64,000 nt of DNA from Lingula anatina (taxonomy: Eukaryota > Brachiopoda > Lingulata > Lingulida > Lingulidae): NCBI RefSeq assembly GCF_001039355.2, contig NW_019776113.1, positions 414,485 through 478,484 of the forward strand. Reading direction: 5' to 3'. The translations under genes and the position numbers were made by a program. The notes beneath the pieces are model-generated. The model had not been told where the DNA came from and did no database searches. It was given only the letters and a program-made list of their open reading frames with translations. The first letter of the stretch is position 1. Each line of letters opens with the position of its first letter. Positions 38,001 to 47,798 of this stretch are shown piece after piece.

Positions 38001-38204
38001 GTCCTTCAATAAATCCAGTTTGACAGGAGTATCTAATGCTGACTGGAGACATTGTACTAGTTTATCCACTCTCTTGTAAGACTGGTATTCTTTGAGTACA
38101 TTGTAGAGATAATCACGGTCGTCCTCACTGAGCAACGAGTGGGCTTTCCTGTAGAATTCCTTGAGTTGCCTTTTACGCAGTGTGCTGGTAGAGCTGGTGG
38201 CCAT
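26041..38204 (-). CDS. WHRN: Whirlin, harmonin-like and PDZ scaffold
   Basis: Eighteen coding exons (transcript order): 38204-37835, 36391-36212, 35837-35663, 35441-35250, 34868-34721, 34463-34379, 34142-34113, 33692-33563, 33241-33003, 32319-32218, 31941-31834, 31533-31388, 31235-31144, 30981-30803, 29734-29224, 27694-27042, 26711-26611, 26178-26041. Phases agree at every join, giving 1,192 residues. Layout: harmonin-N-like domain (about 13-90), PDZ1 (about 144-230, loop [14 protein letters not shown]), PDZ2 (about 272-355, loop [14 protein letters not shown]), Pro/Ser-rich linker, second harmonin-like domain (about 587-690), charged coiled-coil and Pro-rich region including [10 protein letters not shown] and eight Asp, and PDZ3 (about 1098-1192). 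The two harmonin-like domains separate it from harmonin, and the N-terminal one separates it from PDZD7. In vertebrates whirlin organises the Usher complex in stereocilia and at the photoreceptor ciliary base. The 30-nt exon 34142-34113 is the least certain. Confidence 0.9.
28022..28274. repeat. MITE-like element with ~100-bp inverted arms in a WHRN intron
   Basis: About 28021-28125 is an imperfect reverse complement of 28170-28272. Shared words include CTTAGATGT followed by CACACC, and a GATCNATCTNCGAGGGG stretch. The spacer is short and no ORF is present. Ends and target-site duplication are not clear. It is a non-autonomous DNA element or foldback. Confidence 0.65.
28524..28574. repeat. 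AAT-rich simple repeat in a WHRN intron
   Basis: Imperfect AATAAT/AATAAA repeats within the large intron between the exons 29734-29224 and 27694-27042. Confidence 0.7.
29034..29210. repeat. Degenerate GTGTTGGRTGTGACA repeats
   Basis: Several spaced copies of a TGTGTTGG..GTGACA(C/T) motif occur just downstream of the donor of the WHRN exon 29734-29224. They form an irregular minisatellite with no ORF. Confidence 0.5.
32744..32920. repeat. MITE copy 1 (family also at 50251-50410), in a WHRN intron
   Basis: The terminal inverted repeats share GAACAGTGGACTAACTAGT at both ends and enclose about 100 bases containing TTGAATACTTCCCCACAGGG. The whole unit resembles 50251-50410. It lies in the intron between the exons 33241-33003 and 32319-32218 and has no coding capacity. 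Confidence 0.8.
32945..32992. repeat. (GT)n/(GCGT)n microsatellite beside an exon
   Basis: An alternating purine-pyrimidine tract begins about 10 bases after the donor of the WHRN exon 33241-33003. It is a potential Z-DNA former and could affect splicing if its length varies. Confidence 0.9.
34217..34228. repeat. Short (AT)n tract in a WHRN intron
   Basis: A short AT run between the exons 34463-34379 and 34142-34113. Nothing else is notable in this intron. Confidence 0.7.
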
Positions 38205-39097
38205 GGTGTTTTAGGTGTGACAATGTGCTAAGGAATGCAATGCACTACTTGTGGAACTGGGATAGATGTGACAATTGTTCTGTGGGGTTAATTGTATTTG
38301 TCATTGTGTGCCAGCCAGCTACTTGTAGACTATACAGCAATACACAGCTGTTGCAGCTAAGTGTGCATAGAAAAACTCATTTTGATTAGTGAAAACTCAT
38401 TTGGCCGTTTCCTGCAAAGTAAAGAAAGGTAAAATTAGTATGAAACAATGTTTCTCAAAAGTTTTAATTCAATCTTAAAATTGTCTAGGTACTGAGGTAA
38501 GTTTTTAGATTGGAAGTAGAACTGAATGCCTTTCATACAATTTTTTCTTAAACATGTCCAAATTAAAGTTCAACTTTTAATGAAATTTTTGGTTATACAA
38601 TGGTTATCGCCTATAAAATCCACTCAATGTTGCAGCAAAAAGTAATAATATCATGAAATACATACACACATGCAAGAGTAAAATAGATTCATGTGGTATG
38701 TGTAAAACACCTTTTTAAAAATCTGTTTCTTACAATAAAATCAATTACAGGTTTGCTTTGGGGCAGATACTGAGTACGGTTATTATACAGTACGTGTGTA
38801 TTAAAAATACCTTTACGGTCTGAAGCAGTTGCAAAACCTGAATTATTAAAAACTTGACCAACATCACTTTCTCAATACTGCCATGTATAAAAGAGAGAAC
38901 GAGCTCCTGGTATTACCCATGATCATCAAATCACAAGTCAAATACCAAAGAACATTTATCGATCGTTGACAGTTATTTCTTTGTAACGCAACTGCTCCCT
39001 TACTCATGTTACTATTCTTCTTTATCAGAATTTTCAATGATTTGTAAATGGCAAACTCATGTTCGGATGTCTACATGGCAAAATACCAGTTACTTAC

Positions 39098-39270
39098 TTT
39101 TAAAGTTTCAGTGATACATGCGGCAACTGAGCTAGCTGGTACAAACAACCCAGACAAGCCTCCAAAGCACACCTGTGTAAACTGTCATGGCTGCCGTAGA
39201 TATGACGTCAGACATCAACAAAAGAGCGCCCTCTCCAGGGAATAAGTATCTGCGCATGCGTTCCTTTAAG
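39098..39270 (-). other. WHRN: Probable non-coding first exon of WHRN
   Basis: The 3' boundary is set by the minus-strand donor GTAAGTAAC at 39097-39089, which pairs with the acceptor upstream of the coding exon (exon part 38411-38205 is 5' UTR). The 5' end is not visible; 39270 is only an estimate from the GC-rich stretch. No start codon here reads into the WHRN frame across the intron. Confidence 0.4.
39203..39210. promoter_or_regulatory. CRE palindrome TGACGTCA
   Basis: A perfect CREB/CREM/ATF consensus lies in the GC-richer part of the shared promoter, close to the inferred WHRN start. CREM sites of this kind are typical of testis-expressed genes in vertebrates; use here is inference. 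Confidence 0.55.
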
Positions 39271-39322
39271 AAGCCTTCTTAGGATACAAGATAGGCCAAC
39301 AGTTTGTTTTGAATGAATCGAA

Positions 39323-39520
39323 CTATTCTAGTGACATATTTAGTGGATAATCATCTACGACATATTCGCTAAGAAGCAGATGTGTAAAGTGAGATCTTAT
39401 TCCTTTCGGAGACTTACACAGTAGTATGTCTTGAAAGACTTTCTTAGAGACATCTGGTGGCTGTCGCTTAGCAACTATTGACATAAACAGGTCAATCAAA
39501 GTTGTTTTGTATCCGCTCAT
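39323..39520 (-). CDS. Short ORF of unknown status in the shared promoter
   Basis: A complete 65-codon ATG-to-stop ORF encodes a plausible soluble peptide beginning MSGYKTTLIDLFMSIVAKRQ and ending in an acidic, Tyr-containing tail. I do not recognise it, and it has no signal peptide or membrane segment. It could be a real micro-gene, an upstream ORF in an alternative WHRN transcript, or chance. It overlaps the X-box-like motif, which weighs somewhat against coding use. Confidence 0.25.
   Translation of the reverse strand: MSGYKTTLIDLFMSIVAKRQPPDVSKKVFQDILLCKSPKGIRSHFTHLLLSEYVVDDYPLNMSLE
39463..39475. promoter_or_regulatory. X-box-like motif (RFX site)
   Basis: GTCGCTTAGCAAC fits the RFX X-box consensus RYYRYY-N(1-3)-RRYRAC exactly with a one-base spacer. 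It lies about 360 bases upstream of the RSPH3 start. RFX factors drive ciliary genes across animals. It also overlaps the short minus-strand ORF 39520-39323. Confidence 0.5.
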
Positions 39521-39836
39521 AAAATAGTCCTCACTTGCACAAAATATTATAGAATTGAATGATAGATGTCATTTTCAACCAGTAGCTTCGTTAATTATTG
39601 CATATTATACAATTTTTTGTATAACATTTACGATCATAAAGCATAGAAAATATAGCATTCAAGATATAATTCTTATGTATTCATCCTCAAAGTGAGGCGT
39701 CCAATTGATGCTGTGTTGATTAGTGTTTTGGTCGTCCATTCCACATTGCTAAAAGGAGAGAGTTGCTGATTGAAGGGGTTTTAGTTGATATCTCTCGCAC
39801 AGAAGGACATTGTTTTGGTGATAAAAATCTGGGAAG

Positions 39837-42685
39837 ATGACTACATTATTACCTCAAAAGACTGAAGGGACATACACCTTTGCTAGTCAACCAAGAGCTG
39901 TACAACAGAGACGAAAGTACAGAGAAACAGAACAGCAGTAAGTATTGCTATGATTATAATAAAAATATATAGATCCATGATATTATTTATCGACATTATA
40001 TGGACGTTGTAAAGAAGATCAATATATTTATCATCGTCCATTTTGAACAAGAAAGTACAAGTGTCTTGATCAAGATTTACAGAGGGTCTCGTATTATAAT
40101 TAATTACAGAAAAAAGTCTTTAATTATAGAATCGGCATCAGTGTATGCTCTTCTTAAGATTGATATATTACAAAATAACATTGGCAATACAGTCTGCCAG
40201 TCTCCCTAAACAAAACTGATTTTCAGTCAGCCACTTGATTACAATGACATTTACAACATTATAGATTAATTTTCTGTTGTGATATAAGAAACCTACCTAT
40301 TACAAGAGGTAGAATATTCAGTGTATGTCCCATGTTATATTGAAGTGTATTTCATTTAAGCATGTAGATCATGTAATGAAAAAAACTGCCTAAAATATTT
40401 TAGTTATTTGCAAAATATTTTTCAAAGAAAATACAAATTATTATTGCAAGTTAGTTGTAATACTTCTCCTAGTAACGGATGGTAGATAATACTATTTATT
40501 TTTCTTCTTTTTAGAAATGAAGGTCCAGCACCATATGGCAACATTATGTATGATAGAAGAATTGTGCGAGGAAACACATATGCACAACACACACTACCAG
40601 CAGTAAGTGTGTTTGTCATATAAAATGATAATTGATAGTAAAAGAGTTTAACAATTCACAAACACAAACATGATTCTGGTTTGACATATTGAGGCCAATT
40701 TTTAAAAATGAAAAATTCACACTGTCCAGAATCAGTGATCATTAAATCAAAGTCTGATAAAATTTTTATCAATATAAAACCTACTTGAAGTTGTGGAAAT
40801 TCAGTTGATATTCACATCATCCTGTGTCACTCCAGAGAGCACAGCCAGACCCTATTGAGATTCAGAGACAACAAGAGGCAAGGCGGCGTGCAATTGCTAG
40901 AAAAAGAGCAAAAGAACAGCTTCGTCCCAGATCTCCCGAGGCAGTAGAAGGGCGTAAGCACATTGATGTTCAAACAGAACTATACTTGGAAGAACTGAGT
41001 GACCGTGTTGAAGAGGCTGATGTTGACTGTCAGACAGATGCCTTTCTGGACAGACCTCCTTCTCCTATGTTTATCCCTGCCAAGACTGGTGTGGATATTG
41101 CTACACAAATTCTAGAAGGAGAGGTGAGAAAATCTTGCTATTAAATTTAATTTTTCTAGTTTTAAAATTATTATTTTAAATGTAATTTATTTTAATTGAT
41201 TTTTTAATGGAGGGCAGAGAAGGCAAATTTCTTATCAGATGTACCAGCTTTTTTTTATTTTTATTTATCTATATATTTTTATCAAATTATTTTAAAGTAT
41301 ATGCATAATTCTATTTTTTTCAGCTTTTCGACTTTGACATTGAAGTCAAGCCAATTCTGGAGGTGTTGGTGGGTAAGACAGTGGAGCAGTCTCTGTTGGA
41401 GGTAATGGAAGAGGAGGAACTGGCGAATCTTAGGTCGCAGCAAAGATCCTTTGAAGAACTGAGAAACGCAGAACTTGTGGAACAACAGAGGCTAGAGGAA
41501 CAAGAGAGGAGGCATAGAGAAGAAAAGGTAAAGATTATACAGACAGTTTGTGACTTAGATTAGACATTTTCTTTAATGTTATGTTTTAAAGGTGGTGGAT
41601 TAAATGTGTTTCAGATGAATTTTGTTAATATCACAGGCTATAATATCTCAGATATAGGACATTCAGCAGCACAGGACCCCACTATTACAACATATGTTTG
41701 ACTGAATAAGAACAAAATGATTTACTCCAATTTTTTGTATGTCTAGGAACGTCGCATGAAACAACAAAGAGAAATTCTTAGAAAAGAAAAAGAAACAGCA
41801 GACAAAATTGCTGCGCGTGCCTTTGCCCAAAGCTACCTGGCAGACTTGGTGCCTTCAGTTTTTGGAACGCTATCAGACAACGGATACTTCTTCGATCCCA
41901 TTGAAAGAGGTAGGTCCACACACCAAGTTTTGCTCTACCATTCTTTTAAATTTATTAGCCATTTTCAGATATTTGTTATAAGCATCGTTGTGATAATTGT
42001 CTTGGCGTGAATGATCGTATATAAAGAACAATTTGATTTTACAAAATTTAAATTGTGTTACAGATGTTGAACAAGGCTTTATCCCATGGCTTATGGAAAG
42101 AGTGGCTGAGAGACTTGAGAAACAGAACCTTGGTCGCCTGGTCGTGGATGGCATTCTGCGTGAAGTGGTCAAGCAGCGGTGGGAGCATTTTAAGAAGTAT
42201 GAACTGACCAATGAGGTGGCAACAAATTACCAGGAGGCTGTGGACCAGCTGGCGGAGACTGTGAAAGCAGAGGGTGAAACTGAGACTGCCCCAACGACAG
42301 AGGGACAGGCTGGAATTGAAGTAACGATAGCTGAAACAACTGAGGTAATTGTCAGTTATTATTGCTTATTGTATTTATATATTTAATATATATTTTATTG
42401 TCCATAGTTACCATTACATGTTACGTACATGTTTGCATACACTAAAAGATTAAATAGTAAGATGACTTAAGGTAATAAGAGTCTTTAACAGATCACTTAA
42501 TACTTTTTCAAATTATTATTATTATTTTTAGAAATAATATATAATATTTCATTATAACCTTCCAGGCTGAAAAGACAGAAGCTGAACCTGAATCACAACC
42601 AGAGACAACAGAGGCTGCTGAGGAAGGAGATGGAGGCGGGGAAGGGGAGGCTGAAGAAGAACAACAACAGCCTGTAGAGGAATAG
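39837..42685 (+). CDS. RSPH3: Radial spoke head protein 3
   Basis: Seven exons: 39837-39937, 40515-40602, 40836-41123, 41324-41527, 41747-41909, 42064-42344 and 42566-42685, all joins in frame, giving 414 residues. Recognisable RSP3-family segments are the N-terminal FASQPRAV and GNIMYDRRIVRGNTYA, the HIDVQTELYLEEL-to-DCQTDAFLDRP stretch, the central FDFDIEVKPILEVLVGKTVEQSLLEVMEEEE, and DNGYFFDP. Glu/Arg-rich coiled coils follow, and the tail is acidic (Glu-rich) and disordered. RSP3 anchors radial spokes to axonemal doublets as a dimer and acts as an A-kinase anchoring protein; an amphipathic helix around LGRLVVDGILREVVKQ is a possible docking helix (inference). Its location next to WHRN suggests a shared divergent promoter. 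The ATG chosen is the first in frame and starts the conserved N-terminus. Confidence 0.93.
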
Positions 42686-44518
42686 AATTAAAGATTACCT
42701 ATAACTTGAAAATGGACAAGTTTATATTTTTATTACTGCAAACAAAAGAAAAGTATTTATTTTATTGAAATTCATGTTGTATTTCACAATTGCCACTACT
42801 ACCAACCACATCCATGTTTTGAAGCCGAACATTTGTTGAAAATGTGACTACCATATCTAAGGTGCAGGAGGTCCATGCAGGAATAAAAAAAGGAACTTTT
42901 GATTGAAGCTTCCAAACTGCATCTTTCAGTTTTATGGACTGGAGAAATGCTTTTAGCTTCTGATTGTGTCCAGAGTGTCAACATGTTATTGTAACATATG
43001 TGATATTTTTCCGTCCATTAGCCAAGTATAGTGACTTGCTAATATGTAAGTTTTAACGTATTCATTGTACATAGAATTTCATCTTGTTTACATCAAATAA
43101 AATATTACAAAATAATGGTTTTCTTTGTCATTGGTAATTTTTTTATTGAATGGTTTTCATACCATGTTTCTAACAACTGCTTGTCACTAAACAAAAAATA
43201 AAGGAACAAAGTTTTAGATAATATCTCTTAGATAATTTTTCTTTACTTCAAATGAATATTTTTAATATCTAAAGATCCATGACCAGCTGATAGATTATAA
43301 CATTGTGTTAGGTGATAAGGGCACCAAGATGACAATCATAGATCAAGTAAGTTTATGGCTGATTGTGTTAGATGTACCAGTGGGTTGAGATGTAGCAATC
43401 TCTTTTGGCAAATACGATATGTTTTGTCGCTGGCAGTAGTCACACATTGGATGCGACATGTCTGTATAGGTCATACCGAAAGTGAGAGATAAAATGAAGA
43501 CGGACTAAATGTTTTGTTTTATAGCGTTTAATATAAATTAGGAAATAGTCATAATGTTCAATGCTTGATTTTATTCTACCCAGTGTATACAAAGGTATAT
43601 ATAGCCAAATGATTGATGTAATAGTACCCAAGGTATTACGTATGGGTTCAGTTTTATTAAAAATACTTATCAGCTCGTAAATACATCGTAAGACACATCA
43701 ACAGGTAAGTTCAAACTGTTTTTAATTCTACCTGTCGAGCATAAGTTCCACTAGTCCCTTAAAGGAAAAAATGGCTAAAGTCTAGTGAACTTCCTTTTCT
43801 TACTTTTGTTTTCTTTCCCAAGAAGGCTTATGTGGAGATGGAATTGAGAATACTATTTGTGGGATAAAGGTAACAAATGTCAGTAATTTTATCAAAACAA
43901 ATTGGCTATTTATACTCTCTCTGAAACCGCAGAAGCCTTGCCAAACACGCACTAGATTAACAGGAGCTTTCCTCATTTCATCCGCTCTTTGTCAAATTGA
44001 AATCGGCTTGATTGATAGGAAACAAACTTATTCATTGTGCTGTTAGTTTAAGACTATTAGAGAATTGTTAAACATCTGATACAATGGTATTTGTTTGCCA
44101 GTGCTGCAGGGAGGAAGGATTGCCATTCAGTTCAGGCGTTTGGATGGTTTGTTGTGTAAATTTTAGGGGCACAACAACACAATGAACTCTGTGATGGCCC
44201 CGGTGGCAAATAACAACCGCCCCTTTATACCAAGTACACATTGCCTGACCCGGACCAAGTAACCAATAGACTAAATCGGGATCCCGCGTTAAAAAAAGAA
44301 AAAAGAAGTTCATCTATTGGGTGGATAAATGATAATCGTGAGGTAAGAATCTGTGAATAATTGTTTGGAGTCACCAGGGATGAGAATTTTATTTGGGTTT
44401 ACCTAAAAAGATAAGAAATTGCAGTAACATTATGACGCCTTGAGCCAGGTGAAAGGAGGAACATTGATCTACACCTCGTGGGAAATCACGCTGATTGAAA
44501 ACGAAGAAGAGGTAATAC

Positions 44519-44553
<35 letters not shown>

Positions 44554-45800
44554 CTCTGAAGAAGTAATTTTCTAATAAAATTGTCAAAGTTTCAGATTGA
44601 TTTAATTTCCATTATCAAAGCGTGCAGAATGACGACATGGTTAATATTGGCCGTTCTTTACATTGTTTATTCTTCTTGTCCAAATAAGGTTTTTCTTGCA
44701 GATAGATTAATATACCAAAGAGGTGGCCTTGCGTATAAAGGGTATCTTGAATTTGATAGTGATGGTGTCGTCAACTGTCATATGATACTGTTTTTTAAAA
44801 TAAATCCCGTATCTGTGTTGACTTGTAACTTTTTTAATCAAAACTTCTTTTAATGACAAAAATAAAAGTTTTGATAATCGACTCTTTGTCTCTCTTTATC
44901 CAAGTGGCCATTTTCAAAACAAGTAGGTGAATTTACACAGGTGTGTGGTATGTCCAGTATGAGGTTCAGTGGGCCTAACTTACTGTAACAACTGTAACTA
45001 ACATAAGTTATGTAACTCTGCCGCAGCGCATTAGGCAATGCTAATAGAGCGAGCCTAAGTGAATTTTATAATATTCAAGCCAAAGAAAAACACTGCAATT
45101 TCACACATAATTCTATGTCGTGCTCAAAACTGTTGTTTTTTGTGTCGATAACGATCGTGATATTAGCCTTAATGATTAGCGAATTTAGCTTTGAATTATC
45201 TTATGCTCCAAAATATCGTGACTTCTAATACTTCACGATAACTGAGGTAGGCACAGATTAGCCACACGCTGCCAGGAATGTAGGGTGAGATTAAATGTTG
45301 TTCTCTCTTCTACTTTCAAGAACGATATAGCACATAAGCAAAATGGCTAAGCCCTCTCTTTCCTGGTTCAGCTCACTCTTTGATTTTTGTGTGACAGATT
45401 TTAACTTTCTTGATTCTGCTATTCGTTTTGAATATTATATTATTATACGCTGTATATTTCTGTGTCGCACATAATTGGATTTCAGTGTTGAAAATGACAG
45501 CATTGTTTTGTGTATTTTCAATCCCTTTTATACACAACATAACTTTCTATGTAGTTTTATATAGGTTGGACCAGTCAGCTTTGAATATTCTAAGATCAGA
45601 TACGGGTTTGTTACGTTTAGTTCTCTAATTTCTGATTACAACATTACTTCATATGAGATTAGGTTTGCTGACCTACGTCCATCACCAGTCTAAAATCAAT
45701 TCATTTATCTCATTATAAGAACGCTCAGATTGATTTACTTAATCACATCGTTAATTCAACCCCCTTTGTCGTTTAGATCTGACCAGGCGCTGGAGATGCA
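42686..45800. other. RSPH3 3' UTR and spacer before the dynein light chain gene
   Basis: The RSPH3 poly(A) signal AATAAA is at 43096-43101. A (CT)n microsatellite lies at about 44521-44550. The last bases before the light-chain ATG include a possible acceptor (TTGTCGTTTAG near 45777), so a non-coding first exon may lie in this spacer. Apart from one weak ORF at 44629-44853, I saw no gene. Confidence 0.55.
44629..44853 (+). CDS. Weak secreted-protein-like ORF
   Basis: From ATG at 44629 the ORF encodes about 74 residues, starting with a hydrophobic stretch that resembles a signal peptide (MTTWLILAVLYIVYSSCPNK), then a mixed region with few Cys. It stops at 44853 in AT-rich DNA. It could be a first exon with a missed donor, a gene fragment or chance. 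I recognise no domain with confidence. Confidence 0.2.
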   Translation: MTTWLILAVLYIVYSSCPNKVFLADRLIYQRGGLAYKGYLEFDSDGVVNCHMILFFKINPVSVLTCNFFNQNFF

Positions 45801-46472
45801 ATGGAGTCTTTAGGAACAGCGATGGTGACGACTCTTCGCAAAGCCACAGATTCTGGGTCGTCTGGGTATGGATCCACTGAGAGGATCTGTGAAAAAGAAG
45901 ACAGCGAGCCATTAAAGGACGCAGAGCCAGGGTTTCAAGCCCAGACAGATAATCAGCATGGAAGCGTTCCCATCGTGCGACTACCGTCTGCCGGTCCCAA
46001 GAAGAAAAGAAGGGGAACGGTTTGTTCTATGAAGAGTGTCGCGCAGATGAGCGTTGCAGCCAAGCGGTTAGCGATTGTCGCCAAGCGAGCATCAGTGTCT
46101 AAACAAAAAGTGGTCTTTGAGAATACATACCGATTGGAACCAAACGGAAGTATGAGATTCAGGCAGGGAAAAGTGGAGGAAGCTCTCAGCGAACTTTTGG
46201 CATCAAGCTTAAAGGATGTCACGTACACAACTTACACGGCACGCAACTTGTCAGTGGACCTTTCCAATCAGATTAAATGCAGAGTAAAGGACATGGGCTT
46301 CAGACGACATAAACTTGTCGTGGATGTGTTCCTGGGCCAAAATTGTGGCCAAGGGATCGAGGTGGCCAGCAGATGTGTTTGGGACCCATCCGTGGACAAC
46401 TTCGCTACCGCATCTTATCAAAATGAGTCGATATTTGCAACCGCATTGGTGTATGGTTTCTATTATGAATAA
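45801..46472 (+). CDS. Tctex1-type dynein light chain (DYNLT4/5-like)
   Basis: A single uninterrupted 223-codon ORF. Residues about 104-223 form a full Tctex1 domain: FENTYRLEP at its start, the helix VEEALSELLASSLKDVTY, then NQIKCRVKDMGFRRHKLVV, a strand ending in GQGIEVASRC, and the family-typical end CVWDPSVDNFATASYQNES followed by FATALVYGFYYE. The first ~100 residues are basic and Ser-rich with no recognised domain. KVVF just before the domain fits the loose PP1-docking pattern, a weak point noted because a vertebrate relative (TCTEX1D4) is known to bind PP1. The length and the intronless coding region recall TCTEX1D4/DYNLT4. Family members are subunits of cytoplasmic dynein and often work in intraflagellar transport. 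AATAAA at 46837-46842 ends the gene. Subfamily is uncertain. Confidence 0.88.
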   Translation: MESLGTAMVTTLRKATDSGSSGYGSTERICEKEDSEPLKDAEPGFQAQTDNQHGSVPIVRLPSAGPKKKRRGTVCSMKSVAQMSVAAKRLAIVAKRASVSKQKVVFENTYRLEPNGSMRFRQGKVEEALSELLASSLKDVTYTTYTARNLSVDLSNQIKCRVKDMGFRRHKLVVDVFLGQNCGQGIEVASRCVWDPSVDNFATASYQNESIFATALVYGFYYE

Positions 46473-47045
46473 CGGAGCAACAATTGGTTGGTAGTCTTCG
46501 ATAAAGTTTTGGTGAAATGACTTGCATCAAAACCGTTTTCACTTTGGTCTGGTCTAGAATTTAATGAGCCAGATATTCTGACTAAATAACTACAGTACAA
46601 ACCAAATCTACAATCTCTTTATTACGGAAATATATTTATTTTATCGTGAAATATTGCTACCCAAATTAAGATTATGCTTCAATGTAAGAATTTATTTTCA
46701 TTTGCCTGTTTGTCTCTCAATTTGTTTGACTGACCCGACAGACATATTTCTGGCTGTATACAGCAAATGTAATGTAAAATGTAAATCAAAGCTTCTTTAG
46801 ATCACGATTTATTGATCGACAAAATGTTTACTTCTCAATAAACCACAGGACTTTGATTTGGTGAGATGTCTAATTTGACTCTGGTCATGAAAGGCGATAT
46901 ATCTGGACACGTCTGTTATTTCCGAAAAAGCTGATTTATTATTTGGTCTCTGATCCTGTGACACAAAAAGCAAGGACAGAACTGAAAGCACTGGATTACT
47001 TGAACAACGTCACAAGATGGCTTTTATCTCCGAGACGGATAGATA
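46473..47045. other. 3' region of the dynein light chain gene
   Basis: It contains the poly(A) signal at 46837-46842. No coding signal is seen up to the mariner-like element. Confidence 0.5.
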
Positions 47046-47798
47046 CAGGGTGACCAAAAAATTAGAAAAAAACATAAAAATTTTATTAAATCCTACAAAT
47101 GTCCATCAAATTTCAAGAAATATGCTGGAATAAACTTCAATATGTGCATAATCATCCCCTAAAGTTTCAGTTATCTTGGTCCCTTCGCATTAAAGTTATG
47201 TTCTTTTTAAAGATATGCGCCAAATGGTTTCCATGACATTGGATGCATACTTGCATGCGTCGCAAAAAACTGTCAAATTCTCGAGCCCATTCCTACTTCG
47301 GGATTTCCATGATTTTTGCTGTGATTGATGCCCTCAGTTCGCCAATCATTTGAGGGTTGTTCTGGTACAAATTGCCATCGAGATACCCCCCACTGATAAA
47401 AATATAGGGGGGGGGGTCAAGTCCGGTGAATACCGTGCCCACTCAACATCACACTTCATGCTGAGCAGTCACTCTTGAAATATCCTTCTCTCAGTCAGAT
47501 AATGTGTAGGGGTGGCCCTGTTTTGTTGAAATCACTGTCCATCTTGATCTATCACTCTGAATTGCCCCAGTGATGTCCAAAACTTCCCCAGCACTGCCAC
47601 AGCAATTTCAATTTTTTAGACGTATGCAAGTGTGCCTCCAATGGCATGGAACATGACTTTTATGCAAAGCTACCAAGATAACTGAAACTTTAGGGAATGA
47701 TCATGCGCATATGGAAGTTTAAGTGGACCTTTTAAATTGTAGGATTTCATAAAATTTTTATGAGTTTTATGGGTCTGTTTTTGTTTTGGGTCACCCTG
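47046..47798 (-). mobile_element. Mariner-like element, internally deleted, with long inverted repeats
   Basis: The 753-bp unit is bounded by CAGGGTGACC and its complement GGTCACCCTG and flanked by TA on both sides, the target duplication of Tc1/mariner elements. The terminal repeats are about 130 bases long but diverged. Both include CCTAAAGTTTCAGTTATCTT. On the minus strand, about 47450-47220 encodes the tail of a mariner-type transposase (DVEWARYSPDLTP, then NLYQNNPQMIGELRASI, then RMQVCIQCHG). A G run with a frameshift and stop codons lie in it, and the catalytic N-terminal two-thirds is missing. It is dead as an autonomous element. Confidence 0.85.

Larger units (their letters stand above)
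38205..39836. promoter_or_regulatory. Shared head-to-head region of WHRN and RSPH3
   Basis: The start codons of WHRN (-) and RSPH3 (+) are about 1.6 kb apart in divergent orientation. On the WHRN strand there is a good acceptor ending at 38412 (TTTCTTTACTTTGCAG) and a strong donor GTAAGTAAC at 39097, suggesting a 5' UTR intron and a WHRN start site near 39,200-39,280. GC content rises around 39,120-39,260. A CRE palindrome and an X-box-like motif lie here and are listed separately. Which promoter each site serves is inference. Confidence 0.5.

Noticed and set aside
26041-38204. Identity as harmonin (USH1C) or PDZD7
   Set aside because: Harmonin has only one such N-terminal domain and PDZD7 lacks it; two harmonin-like domains plus three PDZ domains in this order fit whirlin.
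45953-46228. Minus-strand 91-aa ORF
   Set aside because: It is an antisense shadow of the Tctex1-domain coding exon.
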